Source of the DNA: a virus
Length of the DNA stretch: 35,715 nucleotides
Strand: one strand, 5' to 3'
IMG/VR virus record: IMGVR_UViG_3300010233_000114
Coordinates: 1-35,715 of that record
Part shown: positions 21,791 through 29,334 of the stretch, piece by piece
Layout of the letters: every line of letters starts with the position of its first letter
Position numbering within the stretch: position 1 is the stretch's first letter
Translations under genes and position numbers: made by a program
The notes under the pieces: model-generated
Told to the model about the DNA's origin: nothing
The model's database searches: none
Seen by the model: the letters and a program-made list of their open reading frames with translations, nothing else

Positions 21791-22888
21791 CTACATGATG
21801 TTAGTAATTAACCCACCGCTCGCGGGAGCAGCGACAACTTCAAAGAACGTCTCGCTTACGTGCCCTTCCGTGCGACGATTCTTTTTGTCGGGGAACTGTT
21901 CAACCTGCATCGGTGCCCCGTAGAAGTAAATCTGTACGGTGCTGAACGAAGGCGAACCATACGCCCCTTCGATGCCACCGATACGGGTCACGATGATTGC
22001 AGTCGTATCGTTCTTGACGTAGGACCGTGCCCCTGTCGAAATGCTCGCGGGCTGAATCGCGTGCGTCGTGGCATCCAAAACCGGATATGTGTTGCAGATA
22101 GGCGAATCTTCCACGCAAACCTTCAACCCGTAAATCTTCGCGGGCAATCCCCAATCTTCGTCATAGTCGCGGTCGTCACCTTCCTGAACCTTCAACCCAC
22201 CCGACGCACCGTACTTGACGTAATCGTAGATTTCGCTCGTCTCACCCATCACGCGGGCCGCACCCGGAGACAGAATCAACATGCATTTGGACCGCTTGAC
22301 GCGGGCATTCGTGCTGAGGTTGATAATCAGCATCATCGCGTCAATCGACCGCTTGATAGCGAGGTAGTTCGGGCTAGTCGGGTCACTCGAAGCCATCGAC
22401 CACGGACCACGCCCACCGTTCAGAGTGTTCGCGTCTGCCGTGTTGTTGCCCCAATTCCCCGCCGTCTGCAACATCGTGATAACACGGTTCGTGCGGTTCG
22501 TCATGGCCTGAGACGCAACCTGACCGGCTTCCTGTACTGCCGGGTCCATCTTGGAGAAGTCCTTGGTGGACTCAATCGCTTGGTTGCCCAAGGTCCAAGG
22601 ATAGTCACGGCGATACGTGCGGAAAGGAATCCACTGGTACGAGAGCAAGTTCGCGTTGCCGGTCGGACGGGCATCCCCATCTTCCCAAGCGAACTCCGCT
22701 TCGTTCACAATGCGGACAGGCTGATCGGGGTCCACATAGGCATACATGCCCTGCGGGAGTGGCGTTTCCACGTACTGAGCGTACGTGTTGATCGCAAACT
22801 CGTTTGGTTTGCGAATGTACTCTATCACCTGGCCCGTAGCTTCCGGTAGCACGCTGGACCCGGACAACATTTTAAGTAAGGAAGCCAT
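21791..22888 (-). CDS. Major capsid protein, HK97-like (365 aa)
   Basis: Size, position and sequence fit a tailed-phage major capsid protein. An N-terminal arm-like part (YIRKPNEFAINTYAQYVETP) is followed by FAWEDGDARPTGNANLLSY, IPFRTYRRDYPWTLGNQAIE, then VASQAMTNRTNRVITMLQTA. The A-domain-like region has RSKCMLILSPGAARVMGETS and YDYVKYGASGGLKVQEGDDR, and the C-terminal part DTTAIIVTRIGGIEGAYGSP. AAGAGGT lies before the ATG. A strong hairpin is in the 5' leader (22912-22939). I judge it to be the main shell protein because it follows scaffold-like and decoration genes. The family assignment is by fold pattern rather than a specific motif. Confidence 0.8.
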   Translation of the reverse strand: MASLLKMLSGSSVLPEATGQVIEYIRKPNEFAINTYAQYVETPLPQGMYAYVDPDQPVRIVNEAEFAWEDGDARPTGNANLLSYQWIPFRTYRRDYPWTLGNQAIESTKDFSKMDPAVQEAGQVASQAMTNRTNRVITMLQTAGNWGNNTADANTLNGGRGPWSMASSDPTSPNYLAIKRSIDAMMLIINLSTNARVKRSKCMLILSPGAARVMGETSEIYDYVKYGASGGLKVQEGDDRDYDEDWGLPAKIYGLKVCVEDSPICNTYPVLDATTHAIQPASISTGARSYVKNDTTAIIVTRIGGIEGAYGSPSFSTVQIYFYGAPMQVEQFPDKKNRRTEGHVSETFFEVVAAPASGGLITNIM

Positions 22889-22911
22889 CTGTTTACCTCT
22901 TTCGTATATTA

Positions 22912-22939
22912 CTTGTAACAGGAACCTTCCCGATACAAG
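22912..22939 (-). promoter_or_regulatory. Leader hairpin upstream of major capsid gene
   Basis: On the minus strand, C-U-U-G-U-A (22939-22934) pairs with U-A-C-A-A-G (22917-22912). Inside, a U-U mismatch is followed by C-G, G-U, G-C, G-C and A-U pairs around an AGGU tetraloop. The 28-nt element ends 23 nt before the capsid ATG. No T-run follows, so it is not a simple terminator. It could stabilise the mRNA 5' end, mark an RNA-processing site or be an operator dyad. Confidence 0.55.
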
Positions 22940-22999
22940 GAATTACGCATGGACCCCATTTGTATTGAGTGCCACAAAGCCAAGGACATCGAACACTAA

Positions 23000-23419
23000 T
23001 TACGCACCACGGAACTGCGGAGCGATGACGCGGCATCGCACAATCTGATTCGCAACCGTGGACTGTTCCAAAAGCACAGCCCCGTAGATATTGCCATCGC
23101 TTGCCGCCGTGGTAGCGATACCATTCGTGGACGGTTTGAGAAACGTCCCTTGAACGTAGGCCGCATCGACTTCGATGTATGGTTCGTCTTCGGGGTCATC
23201 AGCGACATAGACGCGGACATTCTCGCCCGCCTTGGCAGCGAGATTGTCGTCCAAGCCGGGAAAGCCGGGAAGATTGCGAACGCCCTGCATGGAAACACCA
23301 CCGGGAACATCGCCGGAACCGGCCATCAGAACCTTGCCGGTTGCCCCGCTGACAGCACTCAGCTTCACAAAGCGGTACGGGATGATATCTTCGGCAGCTA
23401 CAAATGATCCGCGTGCCAT
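23000..23419 (-). CDS. Capsid decoration-like protein (139 aa)
   Basis: The protein sits just before the major capsid gene and is beta-rich: RGSFVAAEDIIPYRFVKLSA, then SGATGKVLMAGSGDVPGGVS, PYIEVDAAYVQGTFLKP, and YGAVLLEQST. This pattern, with the PYIEVDAAY...GTFLKP core, is like capsid-decoration or DUF2190-type proteins. A paralogue lies at 8800-9321. GAGG precedes the ATG. A capsid cement or decoration function is inferred from gene order and size. Confidence 0.65.
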   Translation of the reverse strand: MARGSFVAAEDIIPYRFVKLSAVSGATGKVLMAGSGDVPGGVSMQGVRNLPGFPGLDDNLAAKAGENVRVYVADDPEDEPYIEVDAAYVQGTFLKPSTNGIATTAASDGNIYGAVLLEQSTVANQIVRCRVIAPQFRGA

Positions 23420-23455
23420 GACTTAATCCTCAAAAGGTCCAGTAGACAAAAAGAA

Positions 23456-24175
23456 TCAAGAGTAACCCCAATACGGCGAACCACGATCAAGGTAAATCGC
23501 CGTACCACGTTGCAGCACAGACGCCGCCGTTTCGTTGCTCACATAGATCAAGAGCGGTTCGCCGTAGTTGTACGTCTCAAGGAATCCAGCCACTCCCGGC
23601 TCGTCGCCATAGTTCGCACGGCTGGACGCCCCAATCGGGAAGATCGGCTGAGCCAATCCGTCATAGGGATTCGTGTCAGTCGGCACACCGAAGTACCAGA
23701 CAGGTGCCCCGATAGCCAAGCCACCCGTTGCCAAGTTGTTCGTCAGCGAGACTGCGAGTGAAGTCACACTCGCAACCACATCAAAATCCCACGAACCATC
23801 GGGATACTGGAAAGCAACGTAATCATTTGCGGCGATAACATTGTTCGCCGTTCGCGGAACAGCCGAATTTCGGAAAGTGTACGCGGTGTAAACGCCTGGG
23901 TCTTGATTGACGTTGATGACCGCCTGAGAAGCCGCAGCCGCAGCCGTCAGATAGCAAGAACACCGATACCCGCTCTGGTTCGGAAGATTCTGCGAACTGA
24001 GCGGACGCATGATGGTCATGTTCTGAGCGGTCGTGCTGTTCAGGATTTGCACGAAACTCAGGGCCGCTGCCGCATTCGGCATCGGCGGAATGAATACGCG
24101 GTAAGGCGTAGCAGCATTAGCCGTCGCTTTGCCGAAATTGTACTGCCCATAAAACGGAAGGCTGTAATTAGCCAT
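23456..24175 (-). CDS. Capsid-module structural protein (239 aa)
   Basis: This beta-rich protein has ATPYRVFIPPMPNAAAALSF, TAAAAASQAVINVNQDPGVY, and YLETYN-like aromatic stretches (GFLETYNYGEPLLIYVSNE). No enzymatic motif. AAGGGG precedes the ATG. The order scaffold / beta protein / this gene / decoration / capsid suggests an accessory shell, decoration or fibre-base component. I do not recognise a family. Confidence 0.55.
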   Translation of the reverse strand: MANYSLPFYGQYNFGKATANAATPYRVFIPPMPNAAAALSFVQILNSTTAQNMTIMRPLSSQNLPNQSGYRCSCYLTAAAAASQAVINVNQDPGVYTAYTFRNSAVPRTANNVIAANDYVAFQYPDGSWDFDVVASVTSLAVSLTNNLATGGLAIGAPVWYFGVPTDTNPYDGLAQPIFPIGASSRANYGDEPGVAGFLETYNYGEPLLIYVSNETAASVLQRGTAIYLDRGSPYWGYS

Positions 24176-24207
24176 TGCAAATCCCCTTGAAACAGTCGTT
24201 TCAAAAC

Positions 24208-24783
24208 CTATGCCGCCGTCGAACGAGCAGGCAAGTCAAAAGCTGACCAAGTATTCGTTGCCGTGCAAACCAAGAGCGTACCAGTGGAAGCCGGGATGAT
24301 AACCGCAGCGTTCGCAGTAAGCCCGTTGATCGTTCCGCCAGTCGCGGGAAGAATCTCTGCCGCCGTCGCCGTGGTATTCAGGACAACCACAATGTCACCA
24401 GCGACACCGGCTACCAGTTTCACGCTCTTAGCAGCACTATCGCTGCTGATCGTCAGAATGTTGGCCGAACCAAGGGCCGCAGCAGAAGCCGCCGCTACCG
24501 GAGTAGCAATCACTTTGACAGCAACCTTGCCGCCAAGAGTATTCAGGCCGGTACACGATTTGAAAGTGCCCGTTGAACCGGACAAATCAAAGTTTCCACC
24601 GCTCGTTGTCGCACCGGACACAAACACAACGCCAGCATCAAACGTGCTGACGCCCGTTACTTCCAGCGTGCCGCCAACCGTAAGATTTCCGGTCGTGTCA
24701 AGATTTCCAGTAACGGAGTTTCCTACCGTCCCTTGGAAAATCTCTTGCACCAACGAACCAGTTACAAAGGTTCCCAGAGCCAT
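24208..24783 (-). CDS. Beta-solenoid-like structural protein in capsid module (191 aa)
   Basis: The sequence is Gly/Thr/Ala/Val-rich with repeated GxLxVGGTLxVTG-type units (GNLTVGGTLEVTGVSTFDAG, FVSGATTSGGNFDLSGSTG) like the fibre repeats in the 29952-31898 protein (SLGGTLGVTGTTTF). The C-terminal half has AAALGSANILTISSDSAAKS and GDIVVVLNTTATAAEILPAT, a domain also common in fibre ends. This looks like a short fibre or whisker attached to the capsid. AGGGG precedes the ATG. Confidence 0.6.
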   Translation of the reverse strand: MALGTFVTGSLVQEIFQGTVGNSVTGNLDTTGNLTVGGTLEVTGVSTFDAGVVFVSGATTSGGNFDLSGSTGTFKSCTGLNTLGGKVAVKVIATPVAAASAAALGSANILTISSDSAAKSVKLVAGVAGDIVVVLNTTATAAEILPATGGTINGLTANAAVIIPASTGTLLVCTATNTWSAFDLPARSTAA

Positions 24784-24799
24784 GAATCACCCCTATGTG

Positions 24800-26242
24800 T
24801 TACGCAGCCCCGTTTTTGCTGTAACGCTCTTTCGCTTCGGCCCAACTGCAACCGTTCGATTGCATGTAACGACGAACTTTCGTGAACTCGGCTTCGTCTT
24901 CCAGCGGGTCTTTCTTCGTGCCAGTCTGGAAGGTTCGCCCCAAACCCGGATCACCCAAGTCAAGGGGAGGAAGATCGTCGATAGGAGCTTTGTGACCGCC
25001 AAGAACGCGGCGAAGATCGGCAACATAGTTGTTGACCTGATCGCGGCTGTACTTGCGGTCCACGCAAACCTTCATTTCGTCGGCAGCGGAGATGGTGTAA
25101 CCTTCGCTGACCATACGCATGAACTCGTATTTCATGTGCTTTTCGAGTGCATCAGCACGCCAATTCTGTGCTTCTGCTTCCACATCAGCAAGCCGCTTCT
25201 CATAGCGGGCTTTTTCGATAGCGAATTGATCCTGTTGCATTTTCTGATGCTCCGTTGGGTGCGATGGAGTCGCGGCGGGCTGAACGCTCGTACCCGAAAT
25301 CATCGCGTAACTTGAATCGTTGGGAGCCGCTGGCCCTGCCGCTGGTTCCATCGTCGGCGAAGCCCCACACTCGGCCATGTACTTGCCATGAGCGTGATCG
25401 AAGACTTTGCGGACTTCGTGATGCGGTTTGCCGAAAACGTGCATAGCGTACATTTCTGCCGCGTGCTTGTGTTCTTCCGGTAACTGTTGTTCGACAGGCG
25501 GCTCTTGAGCATGGGCCGGTTCCGGCGTTGCACTCGGCGGCTTAGTCGGGTCAGACGGTTCGCCAGTGGCCGGTTTCGGAGGGGCATCGGCAACGTCCAT
25601 ATGTTCTTCTCCGGTTGCATAAGAGTAGCGATGCTTTTTACGGGCCATCACACACACTGGAATGTCTTTGCCACCGATTTGCGTGTAACAGGTATGGTCT
25701 GGGTCGCTCTTGGAGTACAATTCGAGGGCCAAATCAAGGCGAGGGGCACGACGGATGAGGGCAACCCAATCAATCCAATGCATGTCGTGATAGATTTCGG
25801 CGGATCGGCGGGGGAAAGTAGCTGTGTACTGCATCCCATCCACAGTTTCGCCCGTTTCAGGGTCTTTGATTCGCTTTTGAACCCACTCATCGGCGTAAAG
25901 CGAATACTTCGAGGAATGGGGATTCCACTCAACTCGGTAATTCGTGTAGTAAGTAAGCGGTTTGGGTTGTTTTTCTTCGGGGTATTTCTTGACAAGCGTT
26001 CCCTTGTCGTCATACTCGTCGTCAACCGTATGCCCCAAACCACCTGGGGAGATGTTCCCCTTTACCGCTTTGTCATTGTTGACGTTGGCAGTCTTGAGAA
26101 GGTCATCCTTGGTTACTTTGCGAGTAACCGTGCCGTCTTTCCGCTTGATTTCGTGTTCGGTGAAAATCTCGACTCGTGGACGACAAGCGTACTGACCTGA
26201 CTTGGTGATGTATTCCAGAGGATTTGCTGACGCTGCGGACAT
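24800..26242 (-). CDS. Putative capsid scaffold / prohead protein (480 aa)
   Basis: Position just before the shell genes and composition fit a scaffold. The N-terminal ~200 residues look folded (PRVEIFTEHEIKRKDGTVTR, GGLGHTVDDEYDDKGTLVKK, WVALIRRAPRLDLALELYSK). A Pro/Ala/Glu-rich linker follows, then a long charged coiled-coil region (KMQQDQFAIEKARYEKRLAD) and an acidic/basic C-terminal helix (DEAEFTKVRRYMQSNGCSWA). I see no Ser-His protease signature, so it is not clearly a maturation protease. Upstream, a terminator-like hairpin with a T-run lies within about ten bases of the ATG. The ribosome-binding site is weak (only GAAG next to the ATG). Confidence 0.55.
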   Translation of the reverse strand: MSAASANPLEYITKSGQYACRPRVEIFTEHEIKRKDGTVTRKVTKDDLLKTANVNNDKAVKGNISPGGLGHTVDDEYDDKGTLVKKYPEEKQPKPLTYYTNYRVEWNPHSSKYSLYADEWVQKRIKDPETGETVDGMQYTATFPRRSAEIYHDMHWIDWVALIRRAPRLDLALELYSKSDPDHTCYTQIGGKDIPVCVMARKKHRYSYATGEEHMDVADAPPKPATGEPSDPTKPPSATPEPAHAQEPPVEQQLPEEHKHAAEMYAMHVFGKPHHEVRKVFDHAHGKYMAECGASPTMEPAAGPAAPNDSSYAMISGTSVQPAATPSHPTEHQKMQQDQFAIEKARYEKRLADVEAEAQNWRADALEKHMKYEFMRMVSEGYTISAADEMKVCVDRKYSRDQVNNYVADLRRVLGGHKAPIDDLPPLDLGDPGLGRTFQTGTKKDPLEDEAEFTKVRRYMQSNGCSWAEAKERYSKNGAA

Positions 26243-26251
26243 CTTCGGCCC

Positions 26252-26292
26252 AAAAGAAAAGGGGTGCGTGTGGCAAAATCCACAAGCACCCC
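26252..26292 (-). terminator. Terminator-like hairpin and T-tract directly before scaffold-like gene
   Basis: On the minus strand, GGGGTGC (26292-26286), a mismatch and TGTGG (26284-26280) pair with CCACA (26273-26269) and GCACCCC (26267-26261) around a 6-nt loop. TTTTCTTTT (26260-26252) follows. This is an intrinsic-terminator shape that ends about 9 nt before the ATG at 26242. It could end transcripts from the portal-side genes or attenuate the capsid operon. Confidence 0.7.
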
Positions 26293-26322
26293 CTGAAGGG
26301 CCAGTGAAAAGAAGGTTCAGGG
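26291..26322 (-). repeat. Inverted repeat upstream of the terminator hairpin
   Basis: CCCTGAA (26291-26297 on the plus strand) and TTCAGGG (26316-26322) are perfect 7-bp inverted copies with an 18-nt loop. On the minus-strand transcript this hairpin comes just before the terminator hairpin and shares two bases (26291-26292) with it, so the two may compete slightly. Confidence 0.5.
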
Positions 26323-26417
26323 CCAGCGTTCCATGTCCGACAGGGGATCAATCCTATCGTTAGACCCTAAGCAAGCACTCGCGGACTTTGCCGCAAGCAC
26401 CCCATAATTCGATAACG

Positions 26418-26439
26418 TCACAAATAACAATCTTTGTGA
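26418..26439. promoter_or_regulatory. Operator-like dyad TCACAAA-N8-TTTGTGA
   Basis: A perfect 7-bp inverted repeat with 8-bp spacing covers the spacer and -10 region of the candidate minus-strand promoter (26421-26449). Such a position suits a repressor binding site. As RNA it would form a hairpin but has no following T-run. Confidence 0.5.
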
Positions 26440-26449
26440 TACGTGTCAA
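26421..26449 (-). promoter_or_regulatory. Candidate promoter for capsid operon
   Basis: On the minus strand a perfect -35 TTGACA (26449-26444) is followed after exactly 17 bp by TATTTG (26426-26421), a poor -10 (first three bases match). It would produce a leader of about 170 nt that includes both the 26291-26322 inverted repeat and the terminator-like hairpin. The weak -10 fits a promoter needing an activator. Confidence 0.4.
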
Positions 26450-26468
26450 GTGTCGTCAAAAAGATTTA

Positions 26469-27035
26469 TCAATCTTCTACGCCACCAAAGAAACCTTTCC
26501 GTGATTTCTTGACGATTGGCAGGTCCGTTGGTGGACCGGAAACCGGCGAAACACTCTTCTTGCCACGACGCAGGTATGACCAAGAAAAAACCCCTTTCGA
26601 TGCTGTGTTATACGCGACTTTCGCTTCACTGAGAGATACGGAATTGTACCTATACCACTTTCCCGGCCCTTTCTTTTTGTTTCCCGAACCGCCCATGTAT
26701 TGAACGTAAAGCGAATTGTCGCGTCTATCGTATTGGAGTGCCCAAACATTGCTTGACGCAAACCGCGAAAGCATGAATCCATCTAGGAAGTCTTCGATAT
26801 ACGGACTATCACCCGCTTTCGCTACTCCGGTTGACAGAATATCTAGCGGCTTTTTGTTCTCATAGACTTCCTCTGATTCGCCGCTCTCAACTCGCCTTTC
26901 CAATAGCTTGCGACGACGAGCGGCTTGCCCTTGAACCTGAGTAGCGGCGGATTCTTCCTTACGCCCGAATACGCGAGCGGGTTTGTTTGGTTCGCTGCCG
27001 AAGATTCTAGCTCTTAATGATCCGAAAAGGCCCAT
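26469..27035 (-). CDS. KTSC-domain protein (188 aa)
   Basis: The C-terminal half matches the KTSC domain pattern: SSNVWALQYDRRDNSLYVQY (103-122) and YRYNSVSLSEAKVAYNTASK (138-157), then GVFSWSYL, as in proteins with SS.v...Y....L.v.f...Y.Y..V....y..a.S.G.f. The N-terminal third is basic and charged (KLLERRVESGESEEVYENKK) and likely extended. KTSC domains occur in phage and toxin-linked proteins; their role is poorly defined. The gene follows the 765-aa protein by 1 nt, so both probably belong to one virion or injection module. Confidence 0.7.
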   Translation of the reverse strand: MGLFGSLRARIFGSEPNKPARVFGRKEESAATQVQGQAARRRKLLERRVESGESEEVYENKKPLDILSTGVAKAGDSPYIEDFLDGFMLSRFASSNVWALQYDRRDNSLYVQYMGGSGNKKKGPGKWYRYNSVSLSEAKVAYNTASKGVFSWSYLRRGKKSVSPVSGPPTDLPIVKKSRKGFFGGVED

Positions 27036-27036
27036 C

Positions 27037-29334
27037 CTAAGCCGCCTTCCTTCGCTTTTTCTTGGAGCAAACCCGTTGGAAAATCTTCATCACCGTGATT
27101 GCCTTCGTACCAAGTCCCGAATCAATCCCAAAGTCTCTGGCAATCGTCTTTAACTCGTCCGCGTCGAACTCCCTTGCAATGCAGTCCACTTCGTCTGCTA
27201 ACGCTTCCTCTGGAATATCGTCGGAATGGTCCCTTAACGCTTCCAAGCGTGCTACAGCCCCTTCTATGCGTTTGGGGGGCATGTGACGAGGGCCGTAAGA
27301 ATGGCGTTGCTTAGGATCATACATGCGGGATTCAGACGCAGCTAGATTTTTGGCCATATTGACCAATTCCGGCGTAGCTTTCGGATCGTTTTTGATCCGT
27401 TCGTACCATGCCGAGCCAGTTTCCGACGAACGATGAGCCAAAGGGCGAGCATTGAAGGCTTTTGCTTGCTGTTCTGGCGTTGCCCCCTTCTTTACAAGGT
27501 ATCCGAACCGCCTTCCTTCCGCATCATTACCTTCGCTGCCGGTATTTAAGAGGTTTTTCCATTCTTCGTCCGACCATTCGCCAGCATGACGCGAAGAAAC
27601 GCCTTCCGCTTCAAATAGACCGGGGTTTTCTTGGCGTGCTTGCCATACTATTTCATTGATTTGGTCGTGTGGAACGCCGGGGAACTTCTTGTACAACTCT
27701 CCCATATGTACGCCACCTTCACTGACTACCATATCAGCGATTGCTTTTGGAGTTGGTGTTTTGGAAGTAGCTGGTTGCTGTTGCGGATATGTTTGCGGCG
27801 TGCTTTTTAATCCGCCACCAAACGCCCGTTGCATTTCATCGTCATCGAGATTGGCAAAGTCGCTATCTTCGTAACCCTGCTCTCTCGCAACGTCTTCAAG
27901 TTGCTGCCGCACACCGCTTTTCTCTGGTTTCAAACCACCACCAAAAGCAGCCATCATTTCATCATCCGAAAGACCGGCGAAATCAGCATCATCATAGCCA
28001 GAGTTTCTAGCAACCGCTTCCAATTTGCTCCGTTGCGAACCACTTCCAAGTTTAGACGCCATTTGATCCGGCGATTGTCCATGTTCGGCCTTCCCTGTGA
28101 ACTGTCCACCTTCGGGAGAACCGGCTGGAACATGGTTTTCGTTCATGTAGCGGTATTTTCTGGCTTTCATCTGATACTTTTGCAGATACGCCAAGATTCG
28201 ATTCTTCATCTCGTTTCCTTGCCGATGACTTATGCCAAGAGTCTTGGCAATTTCTCGGCTAGAGAACGCTTCTCCACTCATCATCATTTCCGCAACCTTT
28301 TTTTCGGTCGGGTCAGGAATCGATTCAATCGCTTCTCGCAAATCACTTGACGCCGAATCGCCTTTTGGAGCGGGAGCGTCATAAGCCGGTGGAGTTTCGC
28401 CTACGTACTTCTTTTGCGTTTTCTCTTTGCGGCCTGAGTTTTGAACCGTGTTCCAAGCAATCTTTCTCGCGTATCCAGCAAATTGTTGCTGTTTTTCCTC
28501 TTCACTACTATTTGGATTGGGACGGAAATCGCCCATCCCTTCCAAAATGGCGTATGTCGCATCACTCGCAAGAGAATCAGTACGAGGATCTTTTGGATTT
28601 TTCGTTATCTCAAGAGCCATATCCAACGCTGGGGTAGGCCACGTTCCACCATTAGCAACCGATCTTGATGTTAGACCTGAATAATATCTCTTTGCTTCAT
28701 CTGGCGTTGCTTTTGGCCACTTGGCAAGAGAACCGGCCAAATCATCCGGTGACTTCATTCCTGCCGGTTGCTCCGGCTTCATTCCGTCATTCTGACGTAT
28801 TGACGAATTTTGCGGTTTCTCCAATGTTTCAGAGGGTTTTTCAATCGGTTTTGCTTCGGGTTTCGGTTCCGGTTTGGCCGCTTCGGGCGGTTTTTCAGCC
28901 GGTTTCTCCGCTGGTGCAAGCTGCGTAGTCCGTGGAGAGGCGATCTGCGTCTTTCGCGGTTCCGATTTCTGCTCCGTGGGAGCGGTTTCCGGTCGTTTTA
29001 CTTCGTCCTTTTGCGTCCGATGCTGTTCCGTGCGTCCTTTCAAGTCACGGGCCATCTCGCCTGGGCTTTTGTGCTGCCACATGGCATTAGGACCGGGAAC
29101 CCAACCCTTGTCGTAATGCTCTTTCGGGGGAAGACGGAAGACAATTTCCTCTTGGCTAGGCTCAAATTCGTTCCTTTGCTTCTCAATCGGCGGAACGTCT
29201 AGCCTGTCTGCCACGTAAAACGCTTCGTCAATGGAGTATCCATCAGCTAGGGCCATCACCGCATGACGATAATAGCGTTCGGGAATGATAGCTCGTTCGG
29301 AGCGTTCTTCGATCAAAATATCAAGGTCTTGCAT
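27037..29334 (-). CDS. Large multidomain protein with sigma-70-like helices and tandem repeats (765 aa)
   Basis: Residues 1-100 are a helical N-terminal domain (RYYRHAVMALADGYSIDEAF). Residues 105-210 form a Lys/Pro/Glu/Gln-rich disordered linker. Residues 252-305 (SLASDATYAILEGMGDFRPN, FAGYARKIAWNTVQNSGRKE) resemble sigma-70 region 2; residues 331-388 (REAIESIPDPTEKKVAEMMM, SSREIAKTLGISHRQGNEMK) resemble region 4 with a helix-turn-helix. HVPAGSPEGGQFTG (401-414) is a motif I have seen in phage/bacterial polyvalent proteins. Two ~40-residue repeats follow (436-468 and 475-509; GYxDxDFAxLxDDEM, then AFGGGLK). Three KSPxxLA-type motifs (89-98, 194-203, 420-429) occur. The gene lies in the head module and may encode a virion-packaged, ejected protein that acts on host transcription; that is inference. 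Confidence 0.7.
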   Translation of the reverse strand: MQDLDILIEERSERAIIPERYYRHAVMALADGYSIDEAFYVADRLDVPPIEKQRNEFEPSQEEIVFRLPPKEHYDKGWVPGPNAMWQHKSPGEMARDLKGRTEQHRTQKDEVKRPETAPTEQKSEPRKTQIASPRTTQLAPAEKPAEKPPEAAKPEPKPEAKPIEKPSETLEKPQNSSIRQNDGMKPEQPAGMKSPDDLAGSLAKWPKATPDEAKRYYSGLTSRSVANGGTWPTPALDMALEITKNPKDPRTDSLASDATYAILEGMGDFRPNPNSSEEEKQQQFAGYARKIAWNTVQNSGRKEKTQKKYVGETPPAYDAPAPKGDSASSDLREAIESIPDPTEKKVAEMMMSGEAFSSREIAKTLGISHRQGNEMKNRILAYLQKYQMKARKYRYMNENHVPAGSPEGGQFTGKAEHGQSPDQMASKLGSGSQRSKLEAVARNSGYDDADFAGLSDDEMMAAFGGGLKPEKSGVRQQLEDVAREQGYEDSDFANLDDDEMQRAFGGGLKSTPQTYPQQQPATSKTPTPKAIADMVVSEGGVHMGELYKKFPGVPHDQINEIVWQARQENPGLFEAEGVSSRHAGEWSDEEWKNLLNTGSEGNDAEGRRFGYLVKKGATPEQQAKAFNARPLAHRSSETGSAWYERIKNDPKATPELVNMAKNLAASESRMYDPKQRHSYGPRHMPPKRIEGAVARLEALRDHSDDIPEEALADEVDCIAREFDADELKTIARDFGIDSGLGTKAITVMKIFQRVCSKKKRRKAA

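Noticed and set aside
21860-22849. Long plus-strand reading frame opposite the major capsid gene (329 codons)
   Set aside because: Arg/Val/His-rich composition with no recognisable domain and no ribosome-binding site; it mirrors codon usage of the minus-strand capsid gene.
24263-25315. Plus-strand reading frame opposite the fibre-like and scaffold-like genes (350 codons)
   Set aside because: It crosses two well-supported minus-strand genes and their ribosome-binding sites, and its sequence is low-complexity antisense.
24800-26242. Head maturation protease (S14/S49/U35 type)
   Set aside because: No catalytic Ser/His motif is visible; the coiled-coil C-terminus and linker fit a scaffold better.
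26293-26420. tRNA or other structured RNA gene in the 226-bp gap
   Set aside because: The inverted repeats do not form a cloverleaf and no GTTC-type T-arm or anticodon stem could be drawn.
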